From an uncultured Acidimicrobiia bacterium (GTDB taxonomy: Bacteria > Actinomycetota > Acidimicrobiia > Acidimicrobiales > CAIXPF01): a stretch of DNA of 44,834 nt. The DNA lies in assembly GCA_903921205.1 (NCBI GenBank), contig CAIXPF010000203.1, positions 1 through 44,834 on the forward strand. The letters are read 5' to 3'. Each line of letters begins with the position of its first letter. Positions within the stretch are counted from its first letter, which is position 1. This document shows, piece by piece, positions 15,484-22,461 of this stretch. The translations under genes and the position numbers were made by a program. The notes under the pieces are model-generated. The model ran no database searches. It worked only from the letters and a program-made list of their open reading frames with translations, and was not told the DNA's origin.

Positions 15484-17094
15484 ATGAGCGCTCAGCGAGC
15501 ACCGGCGCCGCAACGCCACGAAGGCGTCACCGTGACCCGAGATCTTCGGACCGATCGCCTCGTGGCCCGCAAGTCCGTAGCGCACGGAGCAGAACACGGC
15601 CTGCGCCGGGAGGTGGCCGTCCTGCGCCTCCTCGACGGCCTCGCGGTCTGCACGCCCGTCGATCCGAACGACGACGGTTCCGACGGACAGATCGACCTTG
15701 CGTACGTCGGGCCGCGAACGTTGGTCGAGCTCGAGGCGCTCCGTCCGGAGGAACTGCTGGTCGCCCTGGCCGGCATCGCCCGAACGTTGCAGGGCGCCCA
15801 CGAACGTGGCGTGTCTCACGGTCGGCTCACGGCCGAGCATGTCCTGCTCGACGAGCACGGCGGCCCGGTACTCGCCGGCTGGTCCGCAGCGGGTCTACGG
15901 GAGGACGCGCTGGCCCACGTCCAACGGTTGGACCGTGCGCACGGCGAGAACCAGCACGCCAACCCCCAGCACGACGACGACCGGCACGACGACCGTCCCG
16001 GCTCCGACCGGAACGGACGTCCTACCGACCCGGAAGAGCCTGCCGGCAGCGACACCCCCGAGCCGGCCGCGACGTTCGACCCTGCGGCGGATGTCGCTGC
16101 ACTGGGGGAACTCGCCGCCCGTTCGGCGCAGACGAGCCGGGTGCTCGGCGGTCGGGTGCGCACGCAACTTGCCGCCGTTGCCGCGGCGGCGCGTCACCCC
16201 GACCCGATGGTGCGGCCGCCGTTGGGCGAGCTCGTCCGGGTGCTCGACCTGGCGGGTGGCGCGCCGGACGGTCTGAGCGATCACGCTCGCCACCGACGTC
16301 GGACGGAGCGAACCGCCCGAGCCATGCGGGTGGCCGACGGCCCGATCGGCAGGTTGTCGCTCGCCGCAGTGGGTGCCGCAGCAGCTGCCGCCCTCACCGT
16401 GATCGCACTCGACCGCCTCGGCGCCGATCCATCCGCAGGCCCCGCGACCGCTGCCCGTTCGGTGACCTCCGACTCGGTGGCCTCCGACTCGATGACCAGC
16501 AGCGCACCCATCGCCGGCGACGCCGCCGTTGGGTCCGACCAGGCACTCGACCCGGGTCGCAACGCACAGGCCGTCCCGTCGTCCGCCGCATCCAGCAACC
16601 CGTCGTCCGCTGCGCAGGGCCCCTCGGAACCCACCGTTGCGGCCGAACCCAACCGCCCGACCCCTACGACCACCGCCGGCGCTCTGGCAGACCGGTCACA
16701 ACCGACCGCGACACCCGGCGATTGCCCGAGCGATGCAGGCCGCCTTGCCGGCGAAGGCTTGCCCGCCCGCTGTGCAAGGTCGGTGGTCCTCGACGGTGAG
16801 CGGATCCGTATCGGGTCAGCCCGCTACTCGCTGGGATCTCCCGGTGACCAGGCCGGTCTCGGCGATCCCCTGTGCCAGGGCTTGCTGAGCCCGATCGTGT
16901 GGGAGCGCGCCAGCGGCCGCGTCTATCTGTTCGACGGTTGGGCGACCGCCACCACAACGGTGACCGGTCGGCTTGCTGGGTCGGCCCCCGGCTCCACCGG
17001 CCTTCTCGACCCGCTCGGCGAAGGCTGTGGCCCGGTCCTGGTCACCATGAACGACGGGACGGTGACCGAACTGCACGACCCGGAGGGCGGGTGA
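15484..17094 (+). CDS. Membrane-anchored pseudokinase
   Basis: 536 residues. The N-terminal region follows a Ser/Thr kinase fold: a VAxK lysine (VARK, K30), an alphaC-type Glu (E43), and a degenerate catalytic loop HGRLTAEHVLL (residues 112-122) where the catalytic Asp is Arg114 and the metal-binding Asn is His119. The DFG is replaced by AGW (131-133). It is therefore probably catalytically dead. A His/Asp-rich linker (about 155-180), one membrane helix near 291-311 and an outer domain rich in Ser/Thr/Pro with four cysteines follow. GGGAGG lies about 8 bases before the ATG. The stop overlaps the LysM gene. A sensor or scaffold linking wall and cytoplasm is plausible, but not shown. Confidence 0.7.
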   Translation: MSAQRAPAPQRHEGVTVTRDLRTDRLVARKSVAHGAEHGLRREVAVLRLLDGLAVCTPVDPNDDGSDGQIDLAYVGPRTLVELEALRPEELLVALAGIARTLQGAHERGVSHGRLTAEHVLLDEHGGPVLAGWSAAGLREDALAHVQRLDRAHGENQHANPQHDDDRHDDRPGSDRNGRPTDPEEPAGSDTPEPAATFDPAADVAALGELAARSAQTSRVLGGRVRTQLAAVAAAARHPDPMVRPPLGELVRVLDLAGGAPDGLSDHARHRRRTERTARAMRVADGPIGRLSLAAVGAAAAAALTVIALDRLGADPSAGPATAARSVTSDSVASDSMTSSAPIAGDAAVGSDQALDPGRNAQAVPSSAASSNPSSAAQGPSEPTVAAEPNRPTPTTTAGALADRSQPTATPGDCPSDAGRLAGEGLPARCARSVVLDGERIRIGSARYSLGSPGDQAGLGDPLCQGLLSPIVWERASGRVYLFDGWATATTTVTGRLAGSAPGSTGLLDPLGEGCGPVLVTMNDGTVTELHDPEGG

Positions 17095-17906
17095 TGCCGG
17101 CACAGGCGGCGCGCACCCCACGGGCGTCAGGCCAACGCCACACGATCACGATCGCCCTCGCAGGTACAACGGCCTGCGCGCTCGTCGCTGTGGCCGCCTG
17201 GGCATCGGGGTCGCGACTTCCCTCCCTCGGCACCGGCAACGACAGTGCATCCCCTGCATGGCTGTGGGCGTCACCGGAGGCCACGTTCGCCCACGGCGCT
17301 CGCCTCGTCGGGTTCCTCGTGGCCTCGTACCTCGCCGCCACCCAGTTCCTGGTCGGTATCTCGGCACTGGTCGGCAGCGTTCGAGCGCAACGACGGTTCG
17401 AGCGGCTCAGCCTCGGCCTGGTCGGCCGGATCTGCGCGGCGACCACCGCCGGCGTGGGCACGTTGGCCACTCTGAGCACCCCAGCCCCGGCCCAGCCCGA
17501 GGTCGCCGACGGCCATGCGCCGGTGCTGCGCCTGCTCGAGGAACCGGCACCGGGAGCGGGAGCGGGGGCGGGGGACCCACCGGTTCTGCGGCTGCTGCCT
17601 CCCGACGGCCCGCAGGCCACGGAACCGCCATCACCGGTGGCCGTGACCCAGCCGACGGAGCCGGGCTCGGGGCCGGCCACGGCAACGCCGGCCCCCCAGA
17701 CACCCACCACATGGGTGGTCCGTCCCGGCGAGAGCTTCTGGTCCATCGCCGAGGAGCACCTGGGCGGAGCGCACGCAACAACGGATGTGCAAGCCGTTTC
17801 GCAGTACTGGCTCCGCCTCATCGAGACGAACCGGCACCGACTCGCCGATCCCTTCGAACCCGACCTGCTCTTCAGCGGACAGGTCCTCGACCTGCCGCCG
17901 CACTGA
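17094..17906 (+). CDS. Membrane protein with C-terminal LysM domain
   Basis: 270 residues. Three hydrophobic segments (about 17-37, 63-85 and 101-120) are followed by a proline-rich linker with a repeated PVLRLL (near residues 140 and 161), and a C-terminal LysM domain beginning TTWVVRPGESFWSIAEEHLG and ending GQVLDLPPH. LysM domains bind peptidoglycan, so the protein should tether the membrane to the wall. Its ATG overlaps the pseudokinase stop by one base, so the two are coupled and probably act together at the pilus exit site. Topology and partner are inferred. Confidence 0.78.
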   Translation: MPAQAARTPRASGQRHTITIALAGTTACALVAVAAWASGSRLPSLGTGNDSASPAWLWASPEATFAHGARLVGFLVASYLAATQFLVGISALVGSVRAQRRFERLSLGLVGRICAATTAGVGTLATLSTPAPAQPEVADGHAPVLRLLEEPAPGAGAGAGDPPVLRLLPPDGPQATEPPSPVAVTQPTEPGSGPATATPAPQTPTTWVVRPGESFWSIAEEHLGGAHATTDVQAVSQYWLRLIETNRHRLADPFEPDLLFSGQVLDLPPH

Positions 17907-17949
17907 TCCCGGCGCTCGCCGTACGGCGCACCGGCAGGCCGATGCCGAC

Positions 17950-18498
17950 TCAGGTGTTCCAGGTGGTCGTCCGCTTGGGGACCGTCTGCCAGGTGGACGA
18001 CGTCGACGTCGACGTGCTGGTCGAACTCGAGGAGGTGGTCGACGTCGTCGAGGTGGTCGTGGTCGACGTCGGCACCGTCGGGGCGACCTCACAACGGTTC
18101 GCCAGGATTGCCTTGCCGGATGTCGTGAAGTTCCAGCCGATCACGTTCTTGTTACCGTACTTGTTGCTCTTCGGTGGCTTGTCCGGCGCGGGGATGATGT
18201 CACCCCAACTCGTCGCTTCCGCCCTCCACAGCCCGCCTGCTGCAGAGCCGAGGGCCTTCGACTGCAGGAAGTGGTCCCGCTCCTGATCCTTCCGCGACGC
18301 AACCTTCTTCGCCGAGCCGTCCGCCGAGGACCAACGGACCCGCATGAACGTGTAGGGATCGGCCGGATTGTCCGTCGCATGGCAGATCTCGGCGTAGCTC
18401 GAGCCCTTCTTCGCGCCCGCAACCGACGCTGCGGTCACCAGCAAGACGCACGCAGCCATCCCGGCCGCAACGGCTTTGACTCTCTTCGTGGCCTTCAC
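17950..18498 (-). CDS. Secreted ICHAT-motif protein with Ser/Thr-rich tail (paralogue A)
   Basis: 182 residues. Seen: a signal peptide (KRVKAVAAGMAACVLLVTAASVAGA), then EICHATDNPADPYTF, GDIIPAPDKPPKSN, and WNFTTSGKAILANRC. This motif order recurs in many secreted actinobacterial proteins with no known function that I can name. Two mature cysteines could form a disulfide. The last ~45 residues are Ser/Thr repeats ending TTTWNT. No sorting motif (LPXTG) or C-terminal membrane helix. Closest relative: the neighbour at 18946-19644, alignable over the whole core. The GTG start lacks a Shine-Dalgarno; TACCGT lies seven bases upstream. It converges on the LysM gene. Confidence 0.78.
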   Translation of the reverse strand: MKATKRVKAVAAGMAACVLLVTAASVAGAKKGSSYAEICHATDNPADPYTFMRVRWSSADGSAKKVASRKDQERDHFLQSKALGSAAGGLWRAEATSWGDIIPAPDKPPKSNKYGNKNVIGWNFTTSGKAILANRCEVAPTVPTSTTTTSTTSTTSSSSTSTSTSTSSTWQTVPKRTTTWNT

Positions 18499-18504
18499 AC
18501 CACG

Positions 18505-18570
18505 GACGGTACGCGTCTGGATCGTCTGAGGCGATAGGCCCTTAGGCCCCGGGACCCATCCCCCATCCGG
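18505..18570 (-). promoter_or_regulatory. Shared 38-bp element and -10 box of paralogue A
   Basis: Positions 18533-18570 match 34 of 38 bases of 19679-19716 upstream of paralogue B, and both begin exactly 35 bases before their GTG. The element contains TAGGCCC twice at 8-base spacing (plus strand 18535 and 18543). A TANNNT box, TACCGT on the minus strand, lies 21 bases downstream and seven bases before the GTG. This looks like an activator site just upstream of a leaderless promoter. Confidence 0.6.
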
Positions 18571-18945
18571 AGGAGGTCAACCAGCACCAACCGCCCGGAC
18601 CCAACTCGCCCGGCGCCTCCCGCCGATGGCCCCGGCGGGGAACCTGCCGCGGTTCGCCGCAGCGCGTCGCCGCGACCCTTCGCCGCCGCCGGCCACCGCA
18701 AGCAGCTTGCGACCGACGGGTGGCATGGTCCCAACCGCGGGCCCTGAAGCCGGCTGACACCCGGCCCAGCGGACCGTCAGGCAGTTCTGTCCGGTCGCGC
18801 TCCGCTTGACGGTCCAGCCGGCGGGGTGGCCGCCGAGTCGGCTGCACGCGGGCACCCGCTCACCAGCGCTGGACCGCAGCGCGCCACCCGACCGCGATCC
18901 GCGGCGCTCAGACCTTCGGTCCCGGCCGGCCGCGGCCGGCACCGG
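18571..18945. other. Intergenic stretch without a gene
   Basis: GC-rich, with no convincing coding region, RNA gene or third paralogue. It holds an inverted repeat with 9-bp perfect arms (GGACCGTCA at 18771-18779 and its complement at 18807-18815, 27-base loop) and a 7-bp-arm palindrome at 18925-18940, six bases after the stop of paralogue B. The latter may aid termination. No T-run accompanies either. Confidence 0.5.
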
Positions 18946-19644
18946 TCACGAGTTCCAGGTCGTCGGCGGAGCACCCGCCGTCGTTGTGGTGACACCGCCT
19001 TGATTGGGCCCCACCACCGAAGTCGTCGTCGTCGCACGGGTCGTGGTCGTCGAGGACGTCGTCGTCGTCGCACGGGTCGTGGTCGTCGTCGCACGAGTCG
19101 TGGTCGTCGTCGACGAGGTCGTTGTCGTCGCACGGGTCGTGGTCGTGGTCGTCCCGCCGGTTTGAGGGTCCACCACCGAAGTCGTCGTGGTCGCCGGTGT
19201 CGTCGTGGTCGTGGGCGAGGTGGCAGTGACCTGGCAGTTGTTGTCCAAGATCGCCTTACCGGCCGTCGTGTAGTTCCAGCCGATCACATTCTTGTTGCCG
19301 TACTTGTTGCTCTTCGGCGGCTTGCTCGGCGCTGGGATGATGTCACCCCAACTCGTCGCACCCGCCTTCCACAGCGCGCCGGCGACAGGACCCGAACCCT
19401 TCGACTGCAGGAAATGGTCCCGGTCGAGGTCCTTCCGTGACGCCACCTTCTTCGCCGACCCATCGGCGGCGGCCCAGTCGACGTCCATCGCCGTGTACGG
19501 AGCGGACGGATCACCTGTTGCATGGCAGATACCAACGGTGTCCGCCGAACCCTTGACCGCGCCGGCCGCCGAGGCTGCGGCCACCAGCAGGACGCAGCCG
19601 GCCAACCCGAACGCAACCGTTCTGAGACTCTTCGTGGCCTTCAC
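18946..19644 (-). CDS. Secreted ICHAT-motif protein with Thr-rich tail (paralogue B)
   Basis: 232 residues. Same plan as paralogue A: signal peptide (LRTVAFGLAGCVLLVAAASAAGA), GICHATGDPSAPYTA, ASRKDLDRDHFLQSKGSG, SWGDIIPAPSKPPKSNKYGN, WNYTTAGKAILDNNC, then about 90 residues dominated by threonine with four RATTTT-like repeats, ending TTWNS. The tail is twice as long as in A because of repeat expansion. The GTG start has no Shine-Dalgarno; TACGTT lies seven bases before it. The conserved core followed by a stalk-like, probably glycosylatable tail suggests a secreted or loosely wall-bound surface protein; function unknown. Confidence 0.78.
   Translation of the reverse strand: MKATKSLRTVAFGLAGCVLLVAAASAAGAVKGSADTVGICHATGDPSAPYTAMDVDWAAADGSAKKVASRKDLDRDHFLQSKGSGPVAGALWKAGATSWGDIIPAPSKPPKSNKYGNKNVIGWNYTTAGKAILDNNCQVTATSPTTTTTPATTTTSVVDPQTGGTTTTTTRATTTTSSTTTTTRATTTTTRATTTTSSTTTTRATTTTSVVGPNQGGVTTTTAGAPPTTWNS
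19024..19152 (-). repeat. Degenerate repeat array encoding the Thr-rich tail
   Basis: Four copies of a roughly 21-base unit containing CGCACGGGTCGTGGTCGT (plus-strand reading) encode RAT followed by threonines. Unit spacing varies and all variants stay in frame. A simpler GTC/GAC-rich array encodes the shorter tail of paralogue A at about 17994-18078. Confidence 0.75.
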
Positions 19645-19650
19645 ACCACC

Positions 19651-19716
19651 GAACGTACGCCCACCGGTGGACGGTGACGATAGGCCCTTAGGCCCCCGGT
19701 CCTATACCCCATCCGG
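19651..19716 (-). promoter_or_regulatory. Shared 38-bp element and -10 box of paralogue B
   Basis: The element at 19679-19716 matches that of paralogue A with four mismatches and identical spacing to the GTG. Here a partial dyad is clearer: ATAGGCCC and GGTCCTAT (plus strand) flank the second TAGGCCC. TACGTT on the minus strand lies 21 bases beyond the element and seven before the GTG. The first and last 10 bases of the element are identical in both copies. Confidence 0.6.
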
Positions 19717-19822
19717 ATGACCGCATCCGGCGCAGTTGCGGGACCATTGCAGCACCAACACCCGACACGCCGAACATCCCGGCCCGAGTCATGCCGGCCA
19801 GGGACGCCAATCCCTGCGCTGC

Positions 19823-19864
19823 ACCGTGACGAACGCCGGGTTACGACCCGGCGTTCGTCACGGT
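19823..19864. terminator. Perfect 19-bp inverted repeat, probable terminator of bldD
   Basis: ACCGTGACGAACGCCGGGT at 19823-19841, then loop TACG, then its exact complement at 19846-19864. It lies 113 bases after the bldD stop and 179 bases before the start of paralogue B. There is no T-run, as is common for GC-rich actinobacterial terminators. The perfect symmetry would also suit a protein-binding site. The flanks 19717-19822 and 19865-19976 hold nothing I recognise. Confidence 0.55.
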
Positions 19865-19976
19865 CAGCGAGCACACCCGTGGCGGCTGAAGCGCCCCACT
19901 CGAGCGAGCCCGGTCCGCTGCAGCACCGATTCGTCGTCGGCTGGCGGACCTTCAGCAGCCACGCCGATGGTCTTGG

Positions 19977-20504
19977 TCAGCGAACGACCCGGAGACCCAA
20001 GCCCTCGAGCCGCGGCGTCGTCTCCTCCACCACCGTGCCGAGGATGCACGCCAGCGCACGGATGTCATCGCGACGAATGGTCAAAACACGGCCGTTGAAG
20101 TCCTGACGCTGCACCTGGATCATGCTCAGGTAGCGAGAGAGCATTTCGGCCTCGGGTCCGTCGAGTTGTTCCAGACGGGTCAGGTCGATGGTCACCGACG
20201 CATCATCGAATCCACCACTGCGCGTCGCACCATTGCCGAAATCGGGGCCTTCATCTTTTGGAAGAAGCTGATCGACCGGCACACTGTAGAAACGTGCGAG
20301 CCGCTGGAGACGCGGCACCGAGATGGCCCGTTCGCCACGCTCGTAGGCGCCGAGCACCGACGCCTTGAACTCCTGGTTCGACACGGCCTCGACGTCCTGC
20401 AGCGAGAGCCGCTTCTGCCGGCGGATACCACGCAGGCGCTCGCCCACCTTGCGGCCGTAGTTGGGCGGCATCTCCGACCCGCTCACCTCGTTGTCGCTGA
20501 GCAT
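19977..20504 (-). CDS. bldD: BldD-like c-di-GMP-responsive transcriptional regulator
   Basis: 175 residues. BldD in Streptomyces represses developmental genes when a c-di-GMP tetramer joins two C-terminal domains. Seen: an N-terminal Xre-type HTH (YGRKVGERLRGIRRQKRLSL, then LGAYERGERAISVPRLQRLARFYSVPVDQLLP, residues 51-82), a flexible linker (83-103), and a C-terminal domain with RQD at 133-135, eight residues, and RRDD at 144-147. This is the full RXD-X8-RXXD ligand signature. The ATG at 20504 is preceded by GAGGGAG; a GTG at 20522 is less likely. It has its own promoter at the end of rsmE with a BldD-like box, suggesting autoregulation as in Streptomyces. Confidence 0.88.
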   Translation of the reverse strand: MLSDNEVSGSEMPPNYGRKVGERLRGIRRQKRLSLQDVEAVSNQEFKASVLGAYERGERAISVPRLQRLARFYSVPVDQLLPKDEGPDFGNGATRSGGFDDASVTIDLTRLEQLDGPEAEMLSRYLSMIQVQRQDFNGRVLTIRRDDIRALACILGTVVEETTPRLEGLGLRVVR

Positions 20505-20565
20505 CCGCTCTCCCTCTTTCACTCCGAGGTCTCCGCGCTCGCCATCACGGATTTACCCTGATCTG

Positions 20566-20580
20566 GTTACGGAGTGTGAC
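20566..20580 (-). promoter_or_regulatory. Predicted BldD-binding box at the bldD promoter
   Basis: GTTACGGAGTGTGAC matches 8 of the 9 fixed positions of the Streptomyces BldD consensus nTnACnC(A/T)GnGTnAn; only the central C is G. Its right end overlaps the -10 hexamer by two bases, so binding would block transcription of bldD itself. Confidence 0.6.
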
Positions 20581-20607
20581 AGTACGCACCCGATGGGCAG
20601 ATATCAA
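20579..20607 (-). promoter_or_regulatory. bldD promoter
   Basis: On the minus strand, TTGATA (20607-20602) and TACTGT (20584-20579) are separated by exactly 17 bases. The -35 overlaps the rsmE stop codon, so bldD can be transcribed separately from hrcA-dnaJ-rsmE. Start codon about 75 bases downstream, leaving a true leader with a Shine-Dalgarno. Confidence 0.55.
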
Positions 20608-21341
20608 CCACCGAAAGCGTTTTTCGGAGCAGCGGTCAGTGGCAGGACCAACCCGGAGCGCAGTGCGACTAACAGCGTTCCGGCAACGATCGCCGCCGTT
20701 TCCACCCGAAGTACCTGCGGTCCGAGGCCGATCGCAGGCAATCCGCGCCCCGTCTCCGCAGCGCTCCAACCGCCCTCTGGGCCGATCATCACGTTCCGAT
20801 GAGCCGGGGAAATGGGTCCCCCGCCCGGCACCGCCAAGGCCGACCCGGGCTGCTGAGCCGCGGCGTCGAGTGTCATCGGACCGGCCAACTCCGGCAACCA
20901 CGCCCGGCGACTCTGCGCCGCCGCGGCGCGCACGATCCGGGCCAGGCGTTCGAGTTGGCGGGAGGCCTTCGCTCGCTCCCAGCGCACCACCGAGTGGTCG
21001 GCCTCGATCACCAAGATCCGATCGATCCCGATCTCGGTGACCTTTTGTATCAACCAATCAGCACGATCACCTTTGGGCAGCGCTACCGATATCGTCACTT
21101 CCGGCTCGGCGCGATCTTGGTGATGTTCATCCGCGATCCAACTCAACGAGGGACCGAATGACGCCGCGCGCCACGAGCCCCTCCCGTCGCAGAGCACAAC
21201 CGGGTCGCCGGCACGAAGTCGCAGGACCCGCTCGAGGTGGTGCCGGTCGGCATCGGCCATCGCCGGACGCGCGAGGTCCTCGACGTAGACGACCGGACCC
21301 CTCGATGCCGCGAGATCCGTCAGCTGCTGCTCGTTGATCAC
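20604..21341 (-). CDS. rsmE: 16S rRNA m3U1498 methyltransferase RsmE
   Basis: SPOUT-class enzyme that methylates N3 of U1498 in 16S rRNA. 245 residues. Seen: N-terminal PUA-like domain with HHLERVLRLRAGDPVVLCDGRG, the middle ALPKGDRADWLIQKVTEIGID, and the C-terminal knot with MIGPEGGWSAAE and LGPQVLRVETAAIVA. All family motifs are present. The GTG start is two bases beyond the dnaJ stop region (dnaJ ends at 21346). The hrcA-dnaJ-rsmE order is common in Gram-positive bacteria. Confidence 0.94.
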   Translation of the reverse strand: MINEQQLTDLAASRGPVVYVEDLARPAMADADRHHLERVLRLRAGDPVVLCDGRGSWRAASFGPSLSWIADEHHQDRAEPEVTISVALPKGDRADWLIQKVTEIGIDRILVIEADHSVVRWERAKASRQLERLARIVRAAAAQSRRAWLPELAGPMTLDAAAQQPGSALAVPGGGPISPAHRNVMIGPEGGWSAAETGRGLPAIGLGPQVLRVETAAIVAGTLLVALRSGLVLPLTAAPKNAFGG

Positions 21342-21345
21342 GACC

Positions 21346-22461
21346 TCAACGAATCACGGAGCGCAGTCGGGCCAGGAAGCCCTTCTCGGGCTCGGCGACC
21401 TGCTCGCCGCGCAGGTCGGCGAAGCGCCGCAGCAACTCCTCCTGCTCCTCGGTGAGATCGGTCGGGGTCTCGATGGCCACTTCCACGAGGAGATCGCCGC
21501 GTCCACGGCCCCGCACCTGGGGCACGCCGAGCTCCCGGAAGCGGAACACGGTGCCGGTCTGGGTTCCGGCCGGAACAACCAGCTCCACCTCACCGTCGAG
21601 CGACTCATAGGCGATGGTGGCGCCGAGCGCCGCCTGGGTGAAGGAGATCGGCAGCCGGTGGTGCAGATCGTCGCCCTGACGCACCAGGTACGGATGCGCC
21701 GCGACCCGGAGGTGCACGTAGAGGTCACCGGCTGGGCCACCGCGAGGCCCGACGGCGCCCCGTCCGGTCAGCCGCAGCGTGGTCCCGCTGTCCACGCCGG
21801 CGGGCATCTCAACGGGGTAGGTGCGCTCCTCGGTGACCCGACCGTCGCCGCCGCAGCGGTTGCAGGGCGACGCGATCATCTCGCCCGATGCACCGCAGCG
21901 TCCGCAGGGATTGGTGGTCACCATCTGCCCGAGGAACGACTGGCGCACCCGACGCACCTGGCCCGCACCGCCGCAATCGCTGCAGGTCGTGACCGTCGTG
22001 CCCTCTGCGGCGCCACTGCCGGAGCAGTCCGGGCAGGTAACCGCAGTGCGGACGGTCACGTCCTTCTCGGTGCCGAAGACGGTGTCCTCGAACGCCAGGT
22101 CGACCACGGTCTCGAGGTCGGCTCCACGGGGCGGGCCGGGACGACCGCGCGGGCCCCGTCCCCCTCCGAAGCCGAACCCGTCCATGACCATCCCGAGTAG
22201 ATCATCGAGCCCGCCGCCGAACCCGAAGTTCGACGGACCGGCCGCACCAGCATCCTCGGGTCCGAACCGGTCGTAGCGGGCTCGCCGTTCCGGGTCGGAC
22301 AGCGTCTCGTAGGCGCGCGAGATCTCCTTGAACTTGGCCTCGGCCTCCGGTGCGGGGTTCACATCGGGGTGGTACTGGCGCGCCAGCCGTCGGTAGGCCT
22401 TCTTGAGCTCGTCGGCGCTCGCCGTCGATGAGACCTCCAACAGCTCGTAGTAGTCGCTCAA
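21346..22461 (-). CDS. dnaJ: Chaperone DnaJ
   Basis: 371-residue type I DnaJ that stimulates DnaK. Seen: J domain with the HPD tripeptide (YHPDVNP near residue 31), a Gly/Phe-rich linker (about 75-108), four CxxCxGxG zinc motifs (CPDCSGSG, CSDCGGAG, CGRCGASG, CNRCGGDG) and the C-terminal substrate-binding domains. It starts with TTG, overlapping the hrcA stop (TTGA), an unusual codon supported by the coupling. No grpE or dnaK is here, so this is likely the DnaJ2-type gene paired with HrcA rather than the dnaK-operon copy. Confidence 0.94.
   Translation of the reverse strand: MSDYYELLEVSSTASADELKKAYRRLARQYHPDVNPAPEAEAKFKEISRAYETLSDPERRARYDRFGPEDAGAAGPSNFGFGGGLDDLLGMVMDGFGFGGGRGPRGRPGPPRGADLETVVDLAFEDTVFGTEKDVTVRTAVTCPDCSGSGAAEGTTVTTCSDCGGAGQVRRVRQSFLGQMVTTNPCGRCGASGEMIASPCNRCGGDGRVTEERTYPVEMPAGVDSGTTLRLTGRGAVGPRGGPAGDLYVHLRVAAHPYLVRQGDDLHHRLPISFTQAALGATIAYESLDGEVELVVPAGTQTGTVFRFRELGVPQVRGRGRGDLLVEVAIETPTDLTEEQEELLRRFADLRGEQVAEPEKGFLARLRSVIR

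Noticed and set aside
18571-18945. Third, decayed ICHAT paralogue or RNase P/6S-type RNA
   Set aside because: No ICHAT, GDIIP or signal-peptide remnants on either strand, and no RNase P or 6S consensus segments.
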